A stretch of 64,000 nt of DNA from Filosporella fistucella (Eukaryota; Ascomycota; Leotiomycetes; Helotiales), in the NCBI GenBank assembly GCA_030077755.1, contig JAQJZZ010000015.1:2418001-2482000 (forward strand), in the 5' to 3' direction. Both the position numbers and the translations under genes were made by a program. A model generated the notes under the pieces. It was not told the DNA's origin. It did no database searches and was given only the letters and a program-made list of their open reading frames with translations. Position 1 is the first letter of the stretch. Every line of letters starts with the position of its first letter. Shown piece by piece: positions 1 to 11,731 of this stretch.

Positions 1-217
1 GTGTTCAAGATCGCTGCTGGCCGAAATGAACCTCGGCTGACGATTCGCCTTTCAACAACAACAAAAATGTTGCTGCGCCATCATCTAAGACACCGTCGAA
101 GATATCTTAAGTTGAAGCAATTGTGATTGCTCTGATAAGGAATCCAAGCCCAAAGTGACACAGGAAGAAAGACCAGAATCCAGTGACTTTATTTGTCGCA
201 TTTAGCTTCGATCAATC

Positions 218-1014
218 ATGACACGTCAAATCGGCGGAAAATTGACGATATATGTCGACTGTGGTTCGTTCGCTGAGTGTCCTTTCCTCAACTCTAATAT
301 TGACAATTATAGTATCACCATACTCCTGGTTCGGCTTCACCAATGTTCTGAGGCATCGACCCTCACTACAGGCCTATGGAGTTGCTGTAGATATTGTTCC
401 CTTCTTTCTTGGCGCAGCACGTGAGAGCGTGGGCAATTCCTTCACTCCAACACCCCAATGGAAAGAAGCATTCTCAAAGCAAGATACTGAGATGAATGGA
501 AAGATGTTGGGTTTGAAAGTTGTGCAACCGAAGGAGTTCCCAATTTTATCGTTGTTTGTAGGTTTGCATTCCTGGTTGAAAGCTTCGTGATGGCTAGAGA
601 AGACGCACTGAGTTCAGATAGCCTGTTAGAGTCGCGACATGGGTGAAAGATCACTATGATGATTCGAAGCTTGAGGCTACCTTCCTTGGACTTGCTTCGG
701 GGTATTGGAGCAAAGGCATCAACGTTTCGAAACCAGAAGGCATAATTGAAGCGTTGAAGGATGTCTTCTCAGCAGATGAAGTAACAGAGATCATGAAAAA
801 GGCCGTGACGCCTGAGAATAAAAAAAGAGTGATTGAAGTCACGAAGAGTGCAGAAGGCGCCTTTGGCGCACCATGGATTGTGGTCATAAATGGAGAAGGA
901 ACGAAGCGAAGTTGGTTCGGGAATGATAGATGGGATCAGGTTTTCGAGCATTTGGGAGTTCCGTATACTCCTGCGAGAGTTCTGAAGCCGGAGGAAGTGA
1001 AAGCAAAACTTTGA
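218..1014 (+). CDS. Glutathione S-transferase kappa / DsbA-like protein
   Basis: Three exons, 218-260, 313-553 and 630-1014, give about 222 aa. The N-terminal segment GGKLTIYVDLSPYSWFGF matches the start of the DSBA/GST-kappa thioredoxin fold, where the Ser of the SPYS motif lies at the glutathione thiolate. The C-terminal half contains FGAPWIVV, the cis-Pro substrate-binding loop, followed by WFGNDRWD, both typical of kappa-class GSTs and 2-hydroxychromene-2-carboxylate isomerases. The family conjugates or isomerises with glutathione and is often mitochondrial or peroxisomal; no clear targeting signal is visible here. The introns (52 and 76 nt) were placed to keep frame across these motifs. 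The first donor, GTGGTT, is a weak consensus, so the exact end of exon 1 is the least certain point. Confidence 0.85.
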
Positions 1015-2328
1015 TGGCTGAGAGCAGATTACCTGAAGTGCTAATTTCAATCGGTCCTGTAAGGCATCAGTCTTCTGGGACGAAGCTCAATGTGAAAACA
1101 AGTTGACCTCATGTACAAAGCTTGCAAAATCAATTATACAAAATAGTCTGTCTTCTCATGGGTCCGAACATGACGATGTGGTTTTTGATTATGGAAGAAG
1201 ACAGCCGTGAGCTTTGAGCGGGAGAGCCCGAAAAGCGCAGGCCAATATGCCGGGAATCGTCCGAGTCGGAAATATCTCGTTTCCTTCATTCCCAACGTCA
1301 TCGATGTCGACTATTTCTCTCGCTCGTCCCACAAACTCACCATGCTTTGACTCAGCATAGGAAAGAGTTTGAAGTAATCGTGAACAGATACAGTCACCGA
1401 GGATAACGAGAAGTCCCTGCATATTCTATGGTTTAGTGTTTGCTCGTTGTGGTTAGTTGGTGCTGGATGCCGAACATCTCTTGGTACCTTACTCTTGGCA
1501 CAACCCTTGGCTCAGCAACCTACTGTTTTGGGAATCCCCACCACTGTAGAATTACAAGAAGGCTTAGAAGCTGCCCCGGGCATCCAGAATACTGCATATC
1601 ACTTCTTTGTTCCTTAGGTAGTGTTTATACTGCACCCGAGTAATTGCTGGCTTTTAGCCTGGACCGATTTTGGTCTAGTCTCATTCATTTCACGATATTA
1701 CGCATCCTACAATTGCAATAGAAGGATACAATTACTCATTTTTGGGTAATTTTGGGACTTGAGAGCCTAAAGCCCCGGACGCGAGGAGCATGCCAGAATA
1801 TTATGTTCTTGGGCCTCGTGGCATTTCGCCGTTTTCGGGAGTGAGACGCTATGCACGTTGCTTAGTACGAGCATCTGGCATGGCTTATTATACATCCATC
1901 TCCAATGTAGTACATCGCCCTTGGATTTTCTTATTGGTTGTTTGAAACTCAAGAGCAGATAGAACCCATGTGTCGAGAAACAAGAATCGTCATACCTCAA
2001 ATTAGGAAATGTGGCTGGACCTTGGACTGATGTTGGCGTTGCATACTCAGGTCCACGACTTCGTGGACAGCGTCAGTGATGTCAGTGGTACGATATGCAA
2101 CATTCTCGGACGGAAGTGTACATGCAATTACATTTATGGATATCGGCATTGGACAAGCCATGGCGTTGAGTGAGTACCAGATTGTCCGAAATGCCTCAAG
2201 AGATAACTACCATTACCATGGAAAGAAAGTTATAAGTATCACTTGCAGCTCGTCGAAAATATGTTCATCAACTTCTTCATCACGTCTTGACTACTCTCTA
2301 CATCAACTAAATCATCACTTTTGCCAAG
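1015..2328. other. Intergenic, no convincing gene
   Basis: About 1.3 kb between GST-kappa and catalase. Only short ORFs of under 80 codons occur, without recognisable motifs. The longest on the minus strand (1189-1422) has no family resemblance I can name. The 3' part presumably holds the catalase promoter. Confidence 0.5.
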
Positions 2329-4280
2329 ATGACCTCCCAAGTCAGTTTCCTTAAGCTGCAAAGAGATTGGGGCTAATATATTCCCAGCTGTACTCGAGTT
2401 CAATGCCGTCCTACACCCTCGCCGAAGGTATAATCTATTAATCATTGTCGGGGCTTTACAAAAACTCACAAATGTATAGGGTGTCCGCAGCATAACCCCG
2501 CTGCCTCATTCAGCATTAACAAACCAAATGCTGGGGGCTTGTTGCTTCTGCAAGACACTCAACTTATTGAAACACTTGCTCATTTTGCCCGCGAACGAAT
2601 TCCAGAGAGGTAAGAAATCAAGCTCGAATCGGAGCAAATGATGTTAAACTTTCCTCAGAGTCGTTCATGCAAAAGCAGCCGGAGCTTTCGGTTACTTTGA
2701 AGTCACCCACGATGTCACCGATCTCACGTCTGCAGCATTTCTATCCAAGATAGGCACACGTACCCCAGCAATGGCGAGAATATCGACTGTTGGTCCTGAA
2801 AGAGGATCTGCAGATACAATCAGAGATGTTCGGGGATGGGGTATCAAGCTGTTTACTGCCGAAGGCAACCAGGATTGGGTATTCAATGATATTGCAAGTA
2901 CTCGAACGCCTAAATTCATATTTCATTCTAACCTTACAGCCTGTCTTTTTCGTCAGGGATCCTATAAAATTTCCTTCACTTAACCGATCTCATAAGAGAC
3001 ATCCTCAGACCAATTTGCCGGATCCTAATATGGTAAGTTGATTACCATTCCGCTCCACTCCTCGTATACTGACTCTTCACAGTTCTGGGAGTAAGTTTAC
3101 AAAGTTTGAAATATTCCAATTCTCGGGACTGATACTTGCAGCTTCCACAACAATAATCAGGAGGGTATCCATGCTTTGATGTGCCTCTTCAGTGATCGAG
3201 GAACTCCAGCTTCCCTTAGAAACATTGATGCATTCTCCGGGCATACCTACAAGTTCACAAAGCCTGTATGTCAGCGTCTTGAAACGAAATCAGTGTTTCT
3301 AATATGATTAGGATGGAACATTTTATTATGTCAAGATCCACCTCAAGACAGATCAAGGCATCAAGAACTTTACCAATGAAGAAGCAGCCAAGATTGCTGG
3401 TGTCGATCCGGACCACAATGTACGAGATTTGTTTAATGCGATTGAACGGAAAGAATTTCCAAGTTGGACAGCCTACATCCAAACGATGACCCAAAAAGAG
3501 GCGGAGACCTACCGATGGAATATCTTCGATATGACCAAAGTTTGGCCTTACAAAGATCACCCACTTCGCCAATTCGGAAAATTGGTACTGGATAGAAATG
3601 TGAGCTCTGTTATATTACTCCAGGGTTATGACTAAAGATTTCCAGCCCCAAAATTACTTTGCAGACATTGAACAAGCGGCGTTTTCGCCTTCTACTATGG
3701 TTCCGGGAATCGAGCCGTCAGCGGATCCGAGTGTGTCTCCAGCCCCTCCATCCTATACCACCTGCTAACTTCTTCAGTGCTACAGGCAAGAATGTTCTCC
3801 TACCCAGACGCAGCTCGCTATCGGCTTGGAGTAAATTATCAGCAACTTCCAACCAACCTCCCTCTCGCGCCGGTCTACTCTCCAATGCAGCGTGACGGCT
3901 TCGCCAACTTCAGAGGGAATTATGGACCCGATCCAAACTACGTCAATTCATCATTCCGCTCAATGACATACTCGGCTCCAAACAACAGCCATGATACCTG
4001 GGTTGGCAGCGCAGCTTCTTACTCCTCGGAAGTTGTGGACGATGATTTCGTCCAAGCAGCTATGTTGTGGGATGTTCTTGGCAAGCAAGAGGGGCAGCAA
4101 GAGAACTTTGTAAACAATGTAGCAAGCGATTTGAGAGGCGCCATACCAGCTGTGCAGGAGAAGACGATAGGTGAGTTATGTATCCTCGGGTGTTGTTGGG
4201 ATTTGCTTGGACTGAACCGAATAGAAATGTTTGCGAGGGTTGATGAAGGGTTAGCCAAGTTAATTAGAGGGGCTCTTTGA
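2329..4280 (+). CDS. Small-subunit heme catalase
   Basis: Eleven exons: 2329-2340, 2388-2427, 2480-2609, 2659-2893, 2940-3032, 3083-3090, 3142-3265, 3312-3599, 3646-3730, 3778-4170, 4225-4280. They total 1464 nt, 487 aa, the usual length of small-subunit (clade 3) catalases. It disproportionates hydrogen peroxide. The distal His is in [14 protein letters not shown] (H64), the distal Asn is N137 in FNDIPVFFVRD, and the proximal heme-ligand Tyr is Y347 in [12 protein letters not shown]. These keep the same mutual spacing as human His75, Asn148 and Tyr358, each offset by 11. There is no signal peptide and no obvious C-terminal SKL-type signal. Exon 6 is only 8 nt. Intron 4 (2894-2939) uses a GC donor; splicing instead at the upstream GTATTC would delete the catalytic Asn. 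The first exon codes for four residues only. Confidence 0.95.
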
Positions 4281-4724
4281 GGAGTGTAAATTTTTGTTTC
4301 GTTTGAAGTTGATTCCAAGTAGACTTAATATATACTCATAATAATTAAAATATGGAAAATATTTAAAACTTACTTTATATACTCTCCTCCTATGAACACG
4401 ACTCTGTACTGCAGAGTCTGTTGTGGGGTAAATCGATGGTTGTCAAACATCGATGATGCGAGCCCCTCAAATGCGGGATAGGTCTTGTGTAATACGATTA
4501 CGATGGTTTGGACTCGGATACACCACCAACCACGAAGGTCTGTGGTCACACTAGTCAGCCACACCTCGTATCTCAAAGAAGAAACCGTACTCGTATTGAA
4601 CCTTCAAGCATCGCCGTCCTCTTGTTGCCAACATCTACAAGAGACCTCTGTTCTGCATCCCTCTTATCGCATAGGATAGACTCAAGCTACCGTATTCAAA
4701 CCTATCTCATTATTGAATTCAAAC
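4281..4724. other. Intergenic, 3' of catalase and promoter of regulator
   Basis: 444 bp holding an AT-rich stretch at about 4320-4380 just after the catalase stop, which may be its 3' UTR. I see no gene. Confidence 0.5.
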
Positions 4725-5998
4725 ATGTCGGACGTTGACAGCCAGATTGCAGCGGCAAGAAGAATTTCCCGCAAGTCTCATCGAAAGAGCCGAAATGGGT
4801 GCGCGAACTGTAAAAAACGACGAATCAAGGCAAGTTCACTACAATTATTTCCAAGAATGAGACTAACTATCTGCAGTGTAACGAACAACGGCCACAATGC
4901 GCCAACTGCCTGAAACATTCAGATCAATGTAGTTATGCAAATCCGCCTCCATCACAGCCAAGCCCAGTGTCTTCGACAGGACATGAGCAAATCCACCCTG
5001 AACTACTTTCACAAAGCAATACCCATACACCAAGATCTATCAATGAACACACGTCCAATACACCATTCCTTGGAGCACCACAGCCCCCTCAAATTTTGAA
5101 TGTCACTGATCTAGAATTACTCCACAATTATCACACCTCGACATCATATACACTCTCCAACATCCCGGCATTGCAGAATTTCTTAAGAGTGGTTGTACCC
5201 CGTATGGGATTCTCCCATCCATATGTCCTGCATGGCATCATGGCCGTGTCAGCGCTACACACAGAACATTTCAAATCAGGACAAGCACGTGACCATTATC
5301 ACTCTTTGGCTGAACATCACCATACCACAGGTCTTCGGCTTGCCACTATGTTTCTACAGAATATCACTGATGACAATTGCCCTGCACTTTACGTTTTTGG
5401 CACCTTCTGCCACATGTATACACTTGGCATGGGTCCGAAGAAAGGGGATTTTCTCATTTTCAGCGACATTGGCCTGGCTGAATGGCTTGTTCTCTTTCGG
5501 GGCGTCGACTCTATGGTTGAATCAAATTACGAACTACTTATGAATAGTGAGCTAGCGCCTCTTTTCCAGATATCAATCAACCTTGTACGACAGCCTAGCG
5601 GCAACAACGAACACCTCAAAGAGTTGACTGAGGCAATTTCCGCATTAGAAGCAGATAACCCAGATCTTCCACTCTACCTGGAATCCATTACACAACTATC
5701 ACAATCCTTCCCGGCATCTGCAGTTCCTGGAATCCGTCCTACGCAAGCATCTCCTCAGATAGTATTCATGTGGCTCTTTCGTTTGAGGGATGAATTTATT
5801 ACTCGTCTGCAACAACGAAAGCCAGTTGCTCTTGTTATACTCGCTCATTTCTGTGTACTACTGAACGACTTGAGTTCTTTCTGGTGGATTTCGGGTTGGA
5901 CGCAGCATCTATTGTCAGAGATACATGGATGTCTGGACCAACGCTATCGGATGATGATTCAGTGGCCGATGGAGGAGATAGGCTGGATTCCCAATTGA
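4725..5998 (+). CDS. Zn2Cys6 transcription factor, Upc2-like
   Basis: Two exons, 4725-4829 and 4877-5998, encode 408 aa. An in-frame ATG four codons upstream at 4713 is an alternative start. The binuclear zinc cluster is complete: C26, C29, C36, C43, C46, C53, with the CX2CX6CX6CX2CX6C spacing. The N-terminal RRISRKSHRKSRNGC is typical of the sterol-uptake regulator (Upc2/Ecm22-like) group, as are LVLFRGVD in the middle and the terminal WPMEEIGWIP. The protein is expected to be a nuclear DNA-binding activator; its target is not deducible. The intron (4830-4876) lies exactly between K35 and C36 and needs a GC donor (GCAAGT...CAG); the nearby GT would frameshift into a stop. It lies between catalase and the TauD dioxygenase, so co-regulation is possible but unproven. 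Confidence 0.9.
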
Positions 5999-6609
5999 CA
6001 TGCGCGACGAAGATGTTTGACATGAGACATGCAAAAACCAGTCTGGAAATCTGTTAGGAATTGCCAGGAGCTTGTCTAACAGTCTAATCACTTTTGATTT
6101 TTCTATCGAGAGCTTCTGAGCATCCTACCTCTGGGCGATCACGATCTTCGAGCCTGGAGTTAATCTTGTACGCAATCTTCAAGCACAAAGGGTGTATTGC
6201 TACATTCGTGGATACCGCCTCGAATATGCTTCGAGATAGAAAATTTCTCTCAAGCCGAGAAATGCTCATTGGCTTGGGAGCGCATCATACCCATTATGTG
6301 CTCCAGTATGATAGGTGTAAGCTTCCTGCAGATCTGGCTCAGCGTGATTTTGCTTCATAAAATGACTGTAGCTGATCAATTAGTACCGTCTCGCAGACTA
6401 TCTCTTGCTTGCAGCAGCCCAACGGATTACGGATGAAGGACAAGATCATGTGCAGTCTAGATTAAACGCTGCGCTTTGTTGGGAATTGTATTCCGCAGGC
6501 TAGGCTGGAGAGTAGAGGCTGGATACGGCTATGAAATGAGCAATACCAATCTTCCAAACCTCTCAATATAATGATTGCCTCATCTGGGCAATGAAATCGT
6601 GAAACGATA
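5999..6609. other. Intergenic, no gene seen
   Basis: About 600 bp after the Zn2Cys6 gene. It has short ORFs on both strands with no recognisable motif. It could include further decayed sequence belonging to the relic that follows. Confidence 0.4.
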
Positions 6610-6960
6610 CTATCCACTTCCACTCAGAACCCCCTTCACTCCCCCCACCTCAAAGCCACCACTCGTTGACAAAGGCGCGGTAATAACAGCATCCATCACA
6701 CCATTCTTGTCAAGCTTCCACACTACCTCCAAGAAGCCACCAAACGCCGTCACAACATTAGTACGCGCTCTCTTCAGAACCATCGTACAACCAGCAGTGG
6801 GAGTGATTCTCCAACTCTAGTATCCGAGTCCGTCAATACCATCTACCTGCTGGATAGTAGCTGCATGTTGAGTCGAGAGAAAGATTGGTACACCGCCCCA
6901 TGGGTGAGAGACACTGGTGAAGAGACCAGGACAATCCGATGAAAGCCTTGAACGCAACAC
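6610..6960 (-). pseudogene. C-terminal relic of a glycoside hydrolase (alpha-L-rhamnosidase-like)
   Basis: On the minus strand one frame reads as a protein C-terminus: SDCPGLFTSVSHPWGG, then SWRITPTAGCTMVLK, TAFGGFLEVVWKL and VITAPLSTSGGFEVGG, ending at a stop at 6610. The SHPW...W.I.P..G...V.T..G...V.W......ITAP..T.G pattern is that of the end of GH78-type alpha-L-rhamnosidases (final toroid helices plus the beta-sandwich tail). An in-frame TAG at 6817-6819 interrupts it, and no matching N-terminal catalytic region is evident upstream. It therefore looks like a remnant of a deleted gene. Family assignment is by eye and tentative. Confidence 0.5.
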
Positions 6961-7536
6961 TTCATGCTTCAAACTGATGGCTCTTTTTCAGATGCAGGCT
7001 GTTAGAGTCGATTTAACGTTTTCCAAGGGCGAGAATGTTGTGTCTTGAAAATTAGAACATACTTGAAAAACTTTCAAATCTGGCTAGAACGCAGATGAGG
7101 TCTTGTAATATCAGTCTCCTGAAGACTCATATTCACCCAAATGTTTTCACCCACTTCATGGCATGATTTGTTTGCACATAACATTTGAACCAAACCTACC
7201 TGACCAAGGACTTTGGAGAGGATGCAGATGATCAATTCTATAGCATGGTTGTTGCGATGATTTTAAATTTCACCCAGCCTAGCAAGAAGATTCATGACAA
7301 AAGTCAGTGGAAGAACCAAATGATTTTTTAGCATCTGTTAAAGTTCCATCTTTTGCGGACGCCCAATATATAAGTGTCAATGGACAAACTGCATTCGCAA
7401 TGCAATTATGGGAATGCGGATGAGAAGTTATAAAATTATCAAATTGGTGAGTCACAGACATTGACTCGTCGAAGTTCCATCTCGATCATAAATCATGGGA
7501 CATAAGCACCTTAGGACATGATAATGACGCTTGCAT
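6961..7536. other. Intergenic, possibly decayed sequence
   Basis: Nothing firm is seen. A minus-strand ORF at 7279-7461 could be another fragment of the same relic but carries no diagnostic motif. Confidence 0.35.
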
Positions 7537-9141
7537 CTAGCTGGCAACACCAAACAATGCCTCCCGTCGGGATTTCGAAGCTGGGTTATAAAATGGTTTC
7601 TCCCCAAGCGAAACGACACGGTTACCCTGTCTCTTGCCATCATAATCATTCGTCGCAGTATGGAACACAGAGCGACTAGCCCATTATCAGCATAGCTGTT
7701 GCTTTGATAAAGAGAGAGAAGAGAAAAAACTTACTTGTCCCAGATAGCTAGGTCGTTTTGGTTCCACTTAAAGCGAACCTGGAGGTCGTGGTTCTCGGCG
7801 ATAATTTTGAGAACTATGCAGAATTATCAGATGCCGCTCAACAGAAGAGCAAGGATAATGAATCGGGAATAACTTGCAGTAGTTCTTGATAACCTCACTC
7901 TCTGTTTCAGTCACATTATCAATCCACCCAGCGTGCACTTGATGGCCTGCACCAAAGAGGGACTTCCAGCCAGTGACGGGATTGGTGCGAACAACAGGGC
8001 TGTCCAAAGTATCAACTCATGCTCTGGGACAGAGCTGAACCAAACTTACTGAGAGGCGGTAAAGTCAACTCCTTTGTTCTCTGGTGCTCCTCGATCTCCT
8101 TCGATTAGTTCGATGCCATGTTCAGCGGCAACTTTGTTGAAATTGGGCTAGTGGATGTTAGCATGGCCCCTACGAGGCAACTTCGTACGGGACGAACCTG
8201 ATGATGAGTAGCAGTAAGGCCTTCAGCAAACCTCTGCCAAACCGGGGAAAGTCGGTCGAAAGCCTCGTAGCCAGATGCCCATAATGTATCGCCGCCAACA
8301 TCCTCAGGAGTCTTGATAATTTTCAAGATGGCGTAATCAGATGGTATACGCTCAAATGTGATGCTGGTTCCGCATCAGCTTCAGGGCTCTAGTTGATTGC
8401 ATATACATACTCAGCGTGCCAGCCTTCGCTCGCAATTCTCTTTGCGCCAAAAAATCGCCCTTGATAGTACTTCCTGTTTTGCTATCACAAAATCAGAATA
8501 AATCCGGACAACGAGGCAACAAAATCAATCAGAATAATACAGACATACCTCGGATGAGATCACCGAAACCTCATCATCGAGTTTTCCATTCTCATCGACA
8601 GCAATACCTCGCTTGCTATTTGAAAGAGCATGTCTATGAAGCTAGAGGTTCTTAGTTCATCGACCTTATAGGCACATAGCGTAACATACCTTGGAAGTTT
8701 CTGGCTTCCCAGTCAACTCGCCCAACTTTTGCCCGAGGATCTTCTGGTCTTCGATTCCTATGTCCTGGTTACGGAAGAATACCACCCCCCGCTGGCTCAC
8801 TGCTTGAAATTAGCAGCCGGATACTACTGCAAACAGAATTCCAAAGTGCGCGAATCTTTGTCCTACATACCCAAAATAGCCAGATCCCTTAATTTGGCAT
8901 CATCGCTCAAGATTTCAGAGAGCTGTAACTTTGGAAACTCTCGTCCAATAACGGAAGTTACATCAAAGGATTCGTAGTTGTCAAGTGTTCCGGAATATCG
9001 CAAAGGGGATGGAAATGATGCACTTTGAGTCAATCCATGAATGCTTTTCTTGATTTCGGGAATAATTCGAGATTTTTGAGTGGTAGGGGAAATTGGTTGA
9101 ACTGAAGATTGAGTATCAATATCTGCTGCTGGAGGTGCCAT
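7537..9141 (-). CDS. TauD/TfdA-family Fe(II)/2-oxoglutarate-dependent dioxygenase
   Basis: Nine exons on the minus strand: 9141-8871, 8799-8690, 8641-8549, 8481-8411, 8363-8198, 8147-8050, 7999-7878, 7813-7735, 7675-7537. They total 1149 nt, 382 aa. The family hydroxylates sulfonates or related small acids (taurine, alkyl sulfonates as in yeast Jlp1), releasing sulfite, succinate and CO2. The iron triad is visible: H180 and D182 in SEGWHADITF and H342 in RSVFHTATNDYDG, followed by Arg (R352/R356) for 2-oxoglutarate. HPVVRTNPVTGWKSLF is the other family signature, and LSGKP/LH-type residues occur in exons 2-3. The cytosol is likely, as no signal is present. The intron at 7814-7877 needs a GC donor (GCAAGT) to keep frame into LKIIAENHDLQVRFKWNQ. 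The substrate is not determinable. Confidence 0.93.
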
Positions 9142-10810
9142 GTTGAAGAAGCAAGCAAAGCCGAAAAGGTTTCAAATTTGAAAGGCCAATCTTCTGGATG
9201 TTAGTGAAAGTTGGATGGTCTAGACATGGTTCTTCTGTACATACTTGAGGCATATATACTTCTTAGAGCTATGTCATTCGCAATGCCATTCGCAATACTG
9301 ACGAGCTAATTCGTGCCCGTCTTACATGCAGTCGTATATTGACAGACACGGAATTTGCGGACATAGCTACCTCGTGGCGCGACTGGATATTGATGACGCC
9401 TTCATTTCCGAATTCCATTGATGATATTCACGAAAGCCTTATATTGAGAGCAACAAATTTGTGTTTTCAATCACGCAAGAACCTTATCATTGAAATTGCA
9501 TGGAGCTTGGAGTTGAAGCGGGGTTGTTTAAAGGGGTTGCGCAATGAGGCTCGCTTATGGCATGATTGCTTTTGAGGATGAGAGGTGAGTTTCTATACAC
9601 CCCGGATTGGAGCTTCATAGAGGGACGAATAGCAAGAGATCTAAGTCATAGGGATTATTGGCATAGAGAATCTAGTTGATACCCATTCAACTCCCTCACC
9701 TCGAGAAGGTCATAAGGCCAATGCATTCTTAGCCCACGCGAGTAGCTCTAATTGCATTGCAAGATCGTTGCCGCACAGAAGCGAGGGGTTTGTGAGAGAG
9801 GCGCTCAAGTTAACAGGGACTTGGTAAACGGTGTCGTATTGAATCCAAAAGAAGCTTGGCTTTGGTATGGTTTGGATCTCACCCCTCTGAGAGGCGTCCG
9901 GGCTGCCAAAATGGCAATTCAAAGTGAGTGGTGCCAACACACCCGGGAGTTTGAGTGGTATACAGCCTTCCAAATGCAAAGAGCAGACATGAAATGCTCT
10001 TCGACATAGCCAAAAAGGTGAGTGACAATGACATGGGGCAAATATTGGTTTGTTGAGAGCATTAAACTTTGGCTCGTGGCAAAATCCAAGGTCTCCAAGG
10101 GGCCAAAAAGGCAAGAAACCACCCCAAAATACCGGGCCAATAGCCAGTACGCCCTCCAATAGACACCGAGAGTAAGGAATCGAAAGACATTCAGTGAGAG
10201 CTGCATGGTCATGTGATATCGACGAGCAAACAGAAGCTCAAGGCGGACACTCCATTCCTCCATATTCCACATTTTCCATTTCTTAATTAAGGTAATACAA
10301 AATTACCTCTCTCTCCACTATGATAATCTTGACACATACATGGGACTTGTATTGGGTGTATAGAGTCTCCCACTTTGGAGCCTCATGGGTTTGACCCATT
10401 TCTGATAATTTAAAATTCAAATTAAGACGTGAGAAGATTTAAAAGGGCAAACTTCTCTATGTTTTGGCTTCAACAGCTTGTTGACTCGAAACATCGACAC
10501 AATGACGACGCTCAAAGCTATTCAGATTTTCCAAGGCAACCCACGCCAAGACAAGGCTAGACAATTTGTGGGGCCGTTTGGGGCAAGGCTAGCAAGTTCT
10601 CTGTTGACTTTGAAGTCATCAGCGCAAAGCTCTCTTGTGAGCAACATTCACATCCAGACAAACTCATACCACAGGCATTTGTTGGTGTGCTTGACTGTTT
10701 GCACTTGCTTTGAATCCTTCCACTGCTCCCTACGATTCTGAGAAGTACTCTCGTTCACTCCCAAATATCAAGATTGCATAGCATTCCTGTGAATCAGTTG
10801 GAGGGTCAAA
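9142..10810. other. Intergenic, no convincing gene
   Basis: 1.67 kb. Around 9900-10130 there are several close variants of GCCAAAA/GGCCAAAAAGGC, giving a repetitive look, but no complete element, terminal repeats or coding motif. The longest ORF (10159-9710, minus) has no family resemblance. Confidence 0.4.
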
Positions 10811-11731
10811 ATGGCTACCAACGGAACAGAGACTAATGGAGGTGAGTTGCACTGTATCTGCAAGATCACGGCAGAGGCATTTCTAGTCATTTGCCTGATT
10901 TGTCGTTATACATGCGAGGGTGCTAATGATAATTAGTCGCTGTTACTGCTGCGAATGGAAATAAGGAATGGTTGGTGGAGAGCATTGTTGCTGAACTTCC
11001 TGGTGGATCCCCTCAAACCGACTCTACCTCTCCTGTTCCATTCTTCCACCTCCTTGAGCGTCTCAAGACAACTCCACGTGAAGGATGGCGCCGATTTGGC
11101 ATTAGCAGGCAGGTAATTTTCTCTCCAATTCCTGGGATTACCCCACTAACACTGATATAGCGGTGAATCCATCTCTGACCACATGTATCGCATGTCTATC
11201 ATCACTATGCTTGCACCAGCATCACTCTCATCCAAGCTCGACATTCCTCGATGTACAAAGATGGCACTTATCCATGATATGGCTGAGTTGCTGGTTGGAG
11301 ACATTACACCAATGGATGGAGTTCCAAAGGACGAGAAGAGTCGCCGTGAGAGCACAACCATGGACTACTTGGTCGAGAAGGTTCTTGGGCGAGTCAATGG
11401 TGGCTTGACTGGCAAGGAGATCAAGGCTATCTGGCAAGAGTACGAAGATTCGGAGACTGCAGAGAGCAAGTTTGTTCATGATGTCGATAAGATCGAGCTG
11501 ATCCTTCAAATGGTTGAGTACGAACGTGTCAACAAGCACAAGCTTGACTTGGGAGAGTTCACTTGGGTAGCCGCTCGTATTTCTCTTCCCGAGGTCAATG
11601 AGTGGGCGGCGGAGTTGTTGAAGGAGAGAGAGGCGTTCTGGGGTGCAATTCCACACTCTATCTTTGCTGAAGTGTCTCCTGATGACCCTAACATGGTTAT
11701 TTTGAGCCCACCCAGAAAGAGAAAGGAGTAG
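10811..11731 (+). CDS. HD-domain 5'-deoxynucleotidase (HDDC2/YfbR-like)
   Basis: Three exons, 10811-10841, 10937-11108 and 11161-11731, encode 257 aa. This HD-superfamily phosphohydrolase family dephosphorylates deoxynucleoside 5'-monophosphates. Motifs in order: PFFHLLERLKTTPREGWRRFGI, then SDHMYRM (first metal His), KMALIHDMAELLVGDI (the HD pair), and FVHDVDKIELILQMVEYE (final Asp), followed by a helical C-terminus with WAAELLKER. Length and motif spacing match yeast and human homologues. The N-terminal ~30 residues are low-complexity. Intron 2 (11109-11160) must use a GC donor (AG/GCAGGT) to join FGIS to SGESISDHMYRM; the GT four bases on would put a stop directly after the junction. Cytosolic housekeeping role inferred. 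Confidence 0.92.

Noticed and set aside
2771..3041. Separate plus-strand ORFs at the catalase locus
   Set aside because: They are catalase exons read through introns, not independent genes.
9900..10130. GCCAAAA-rich segment as a transposon fragment
   Set aside because: Several similar 7-10-mers, but no period, terminal repeats or coding trace.
9710..10159. 149-codon minus-strand ORF
   Set aside because: Composition is odd (Cys/Trp/Pro-rich), with no motif or splice context; it overlaps plus-strand ORFs and looks like chance.
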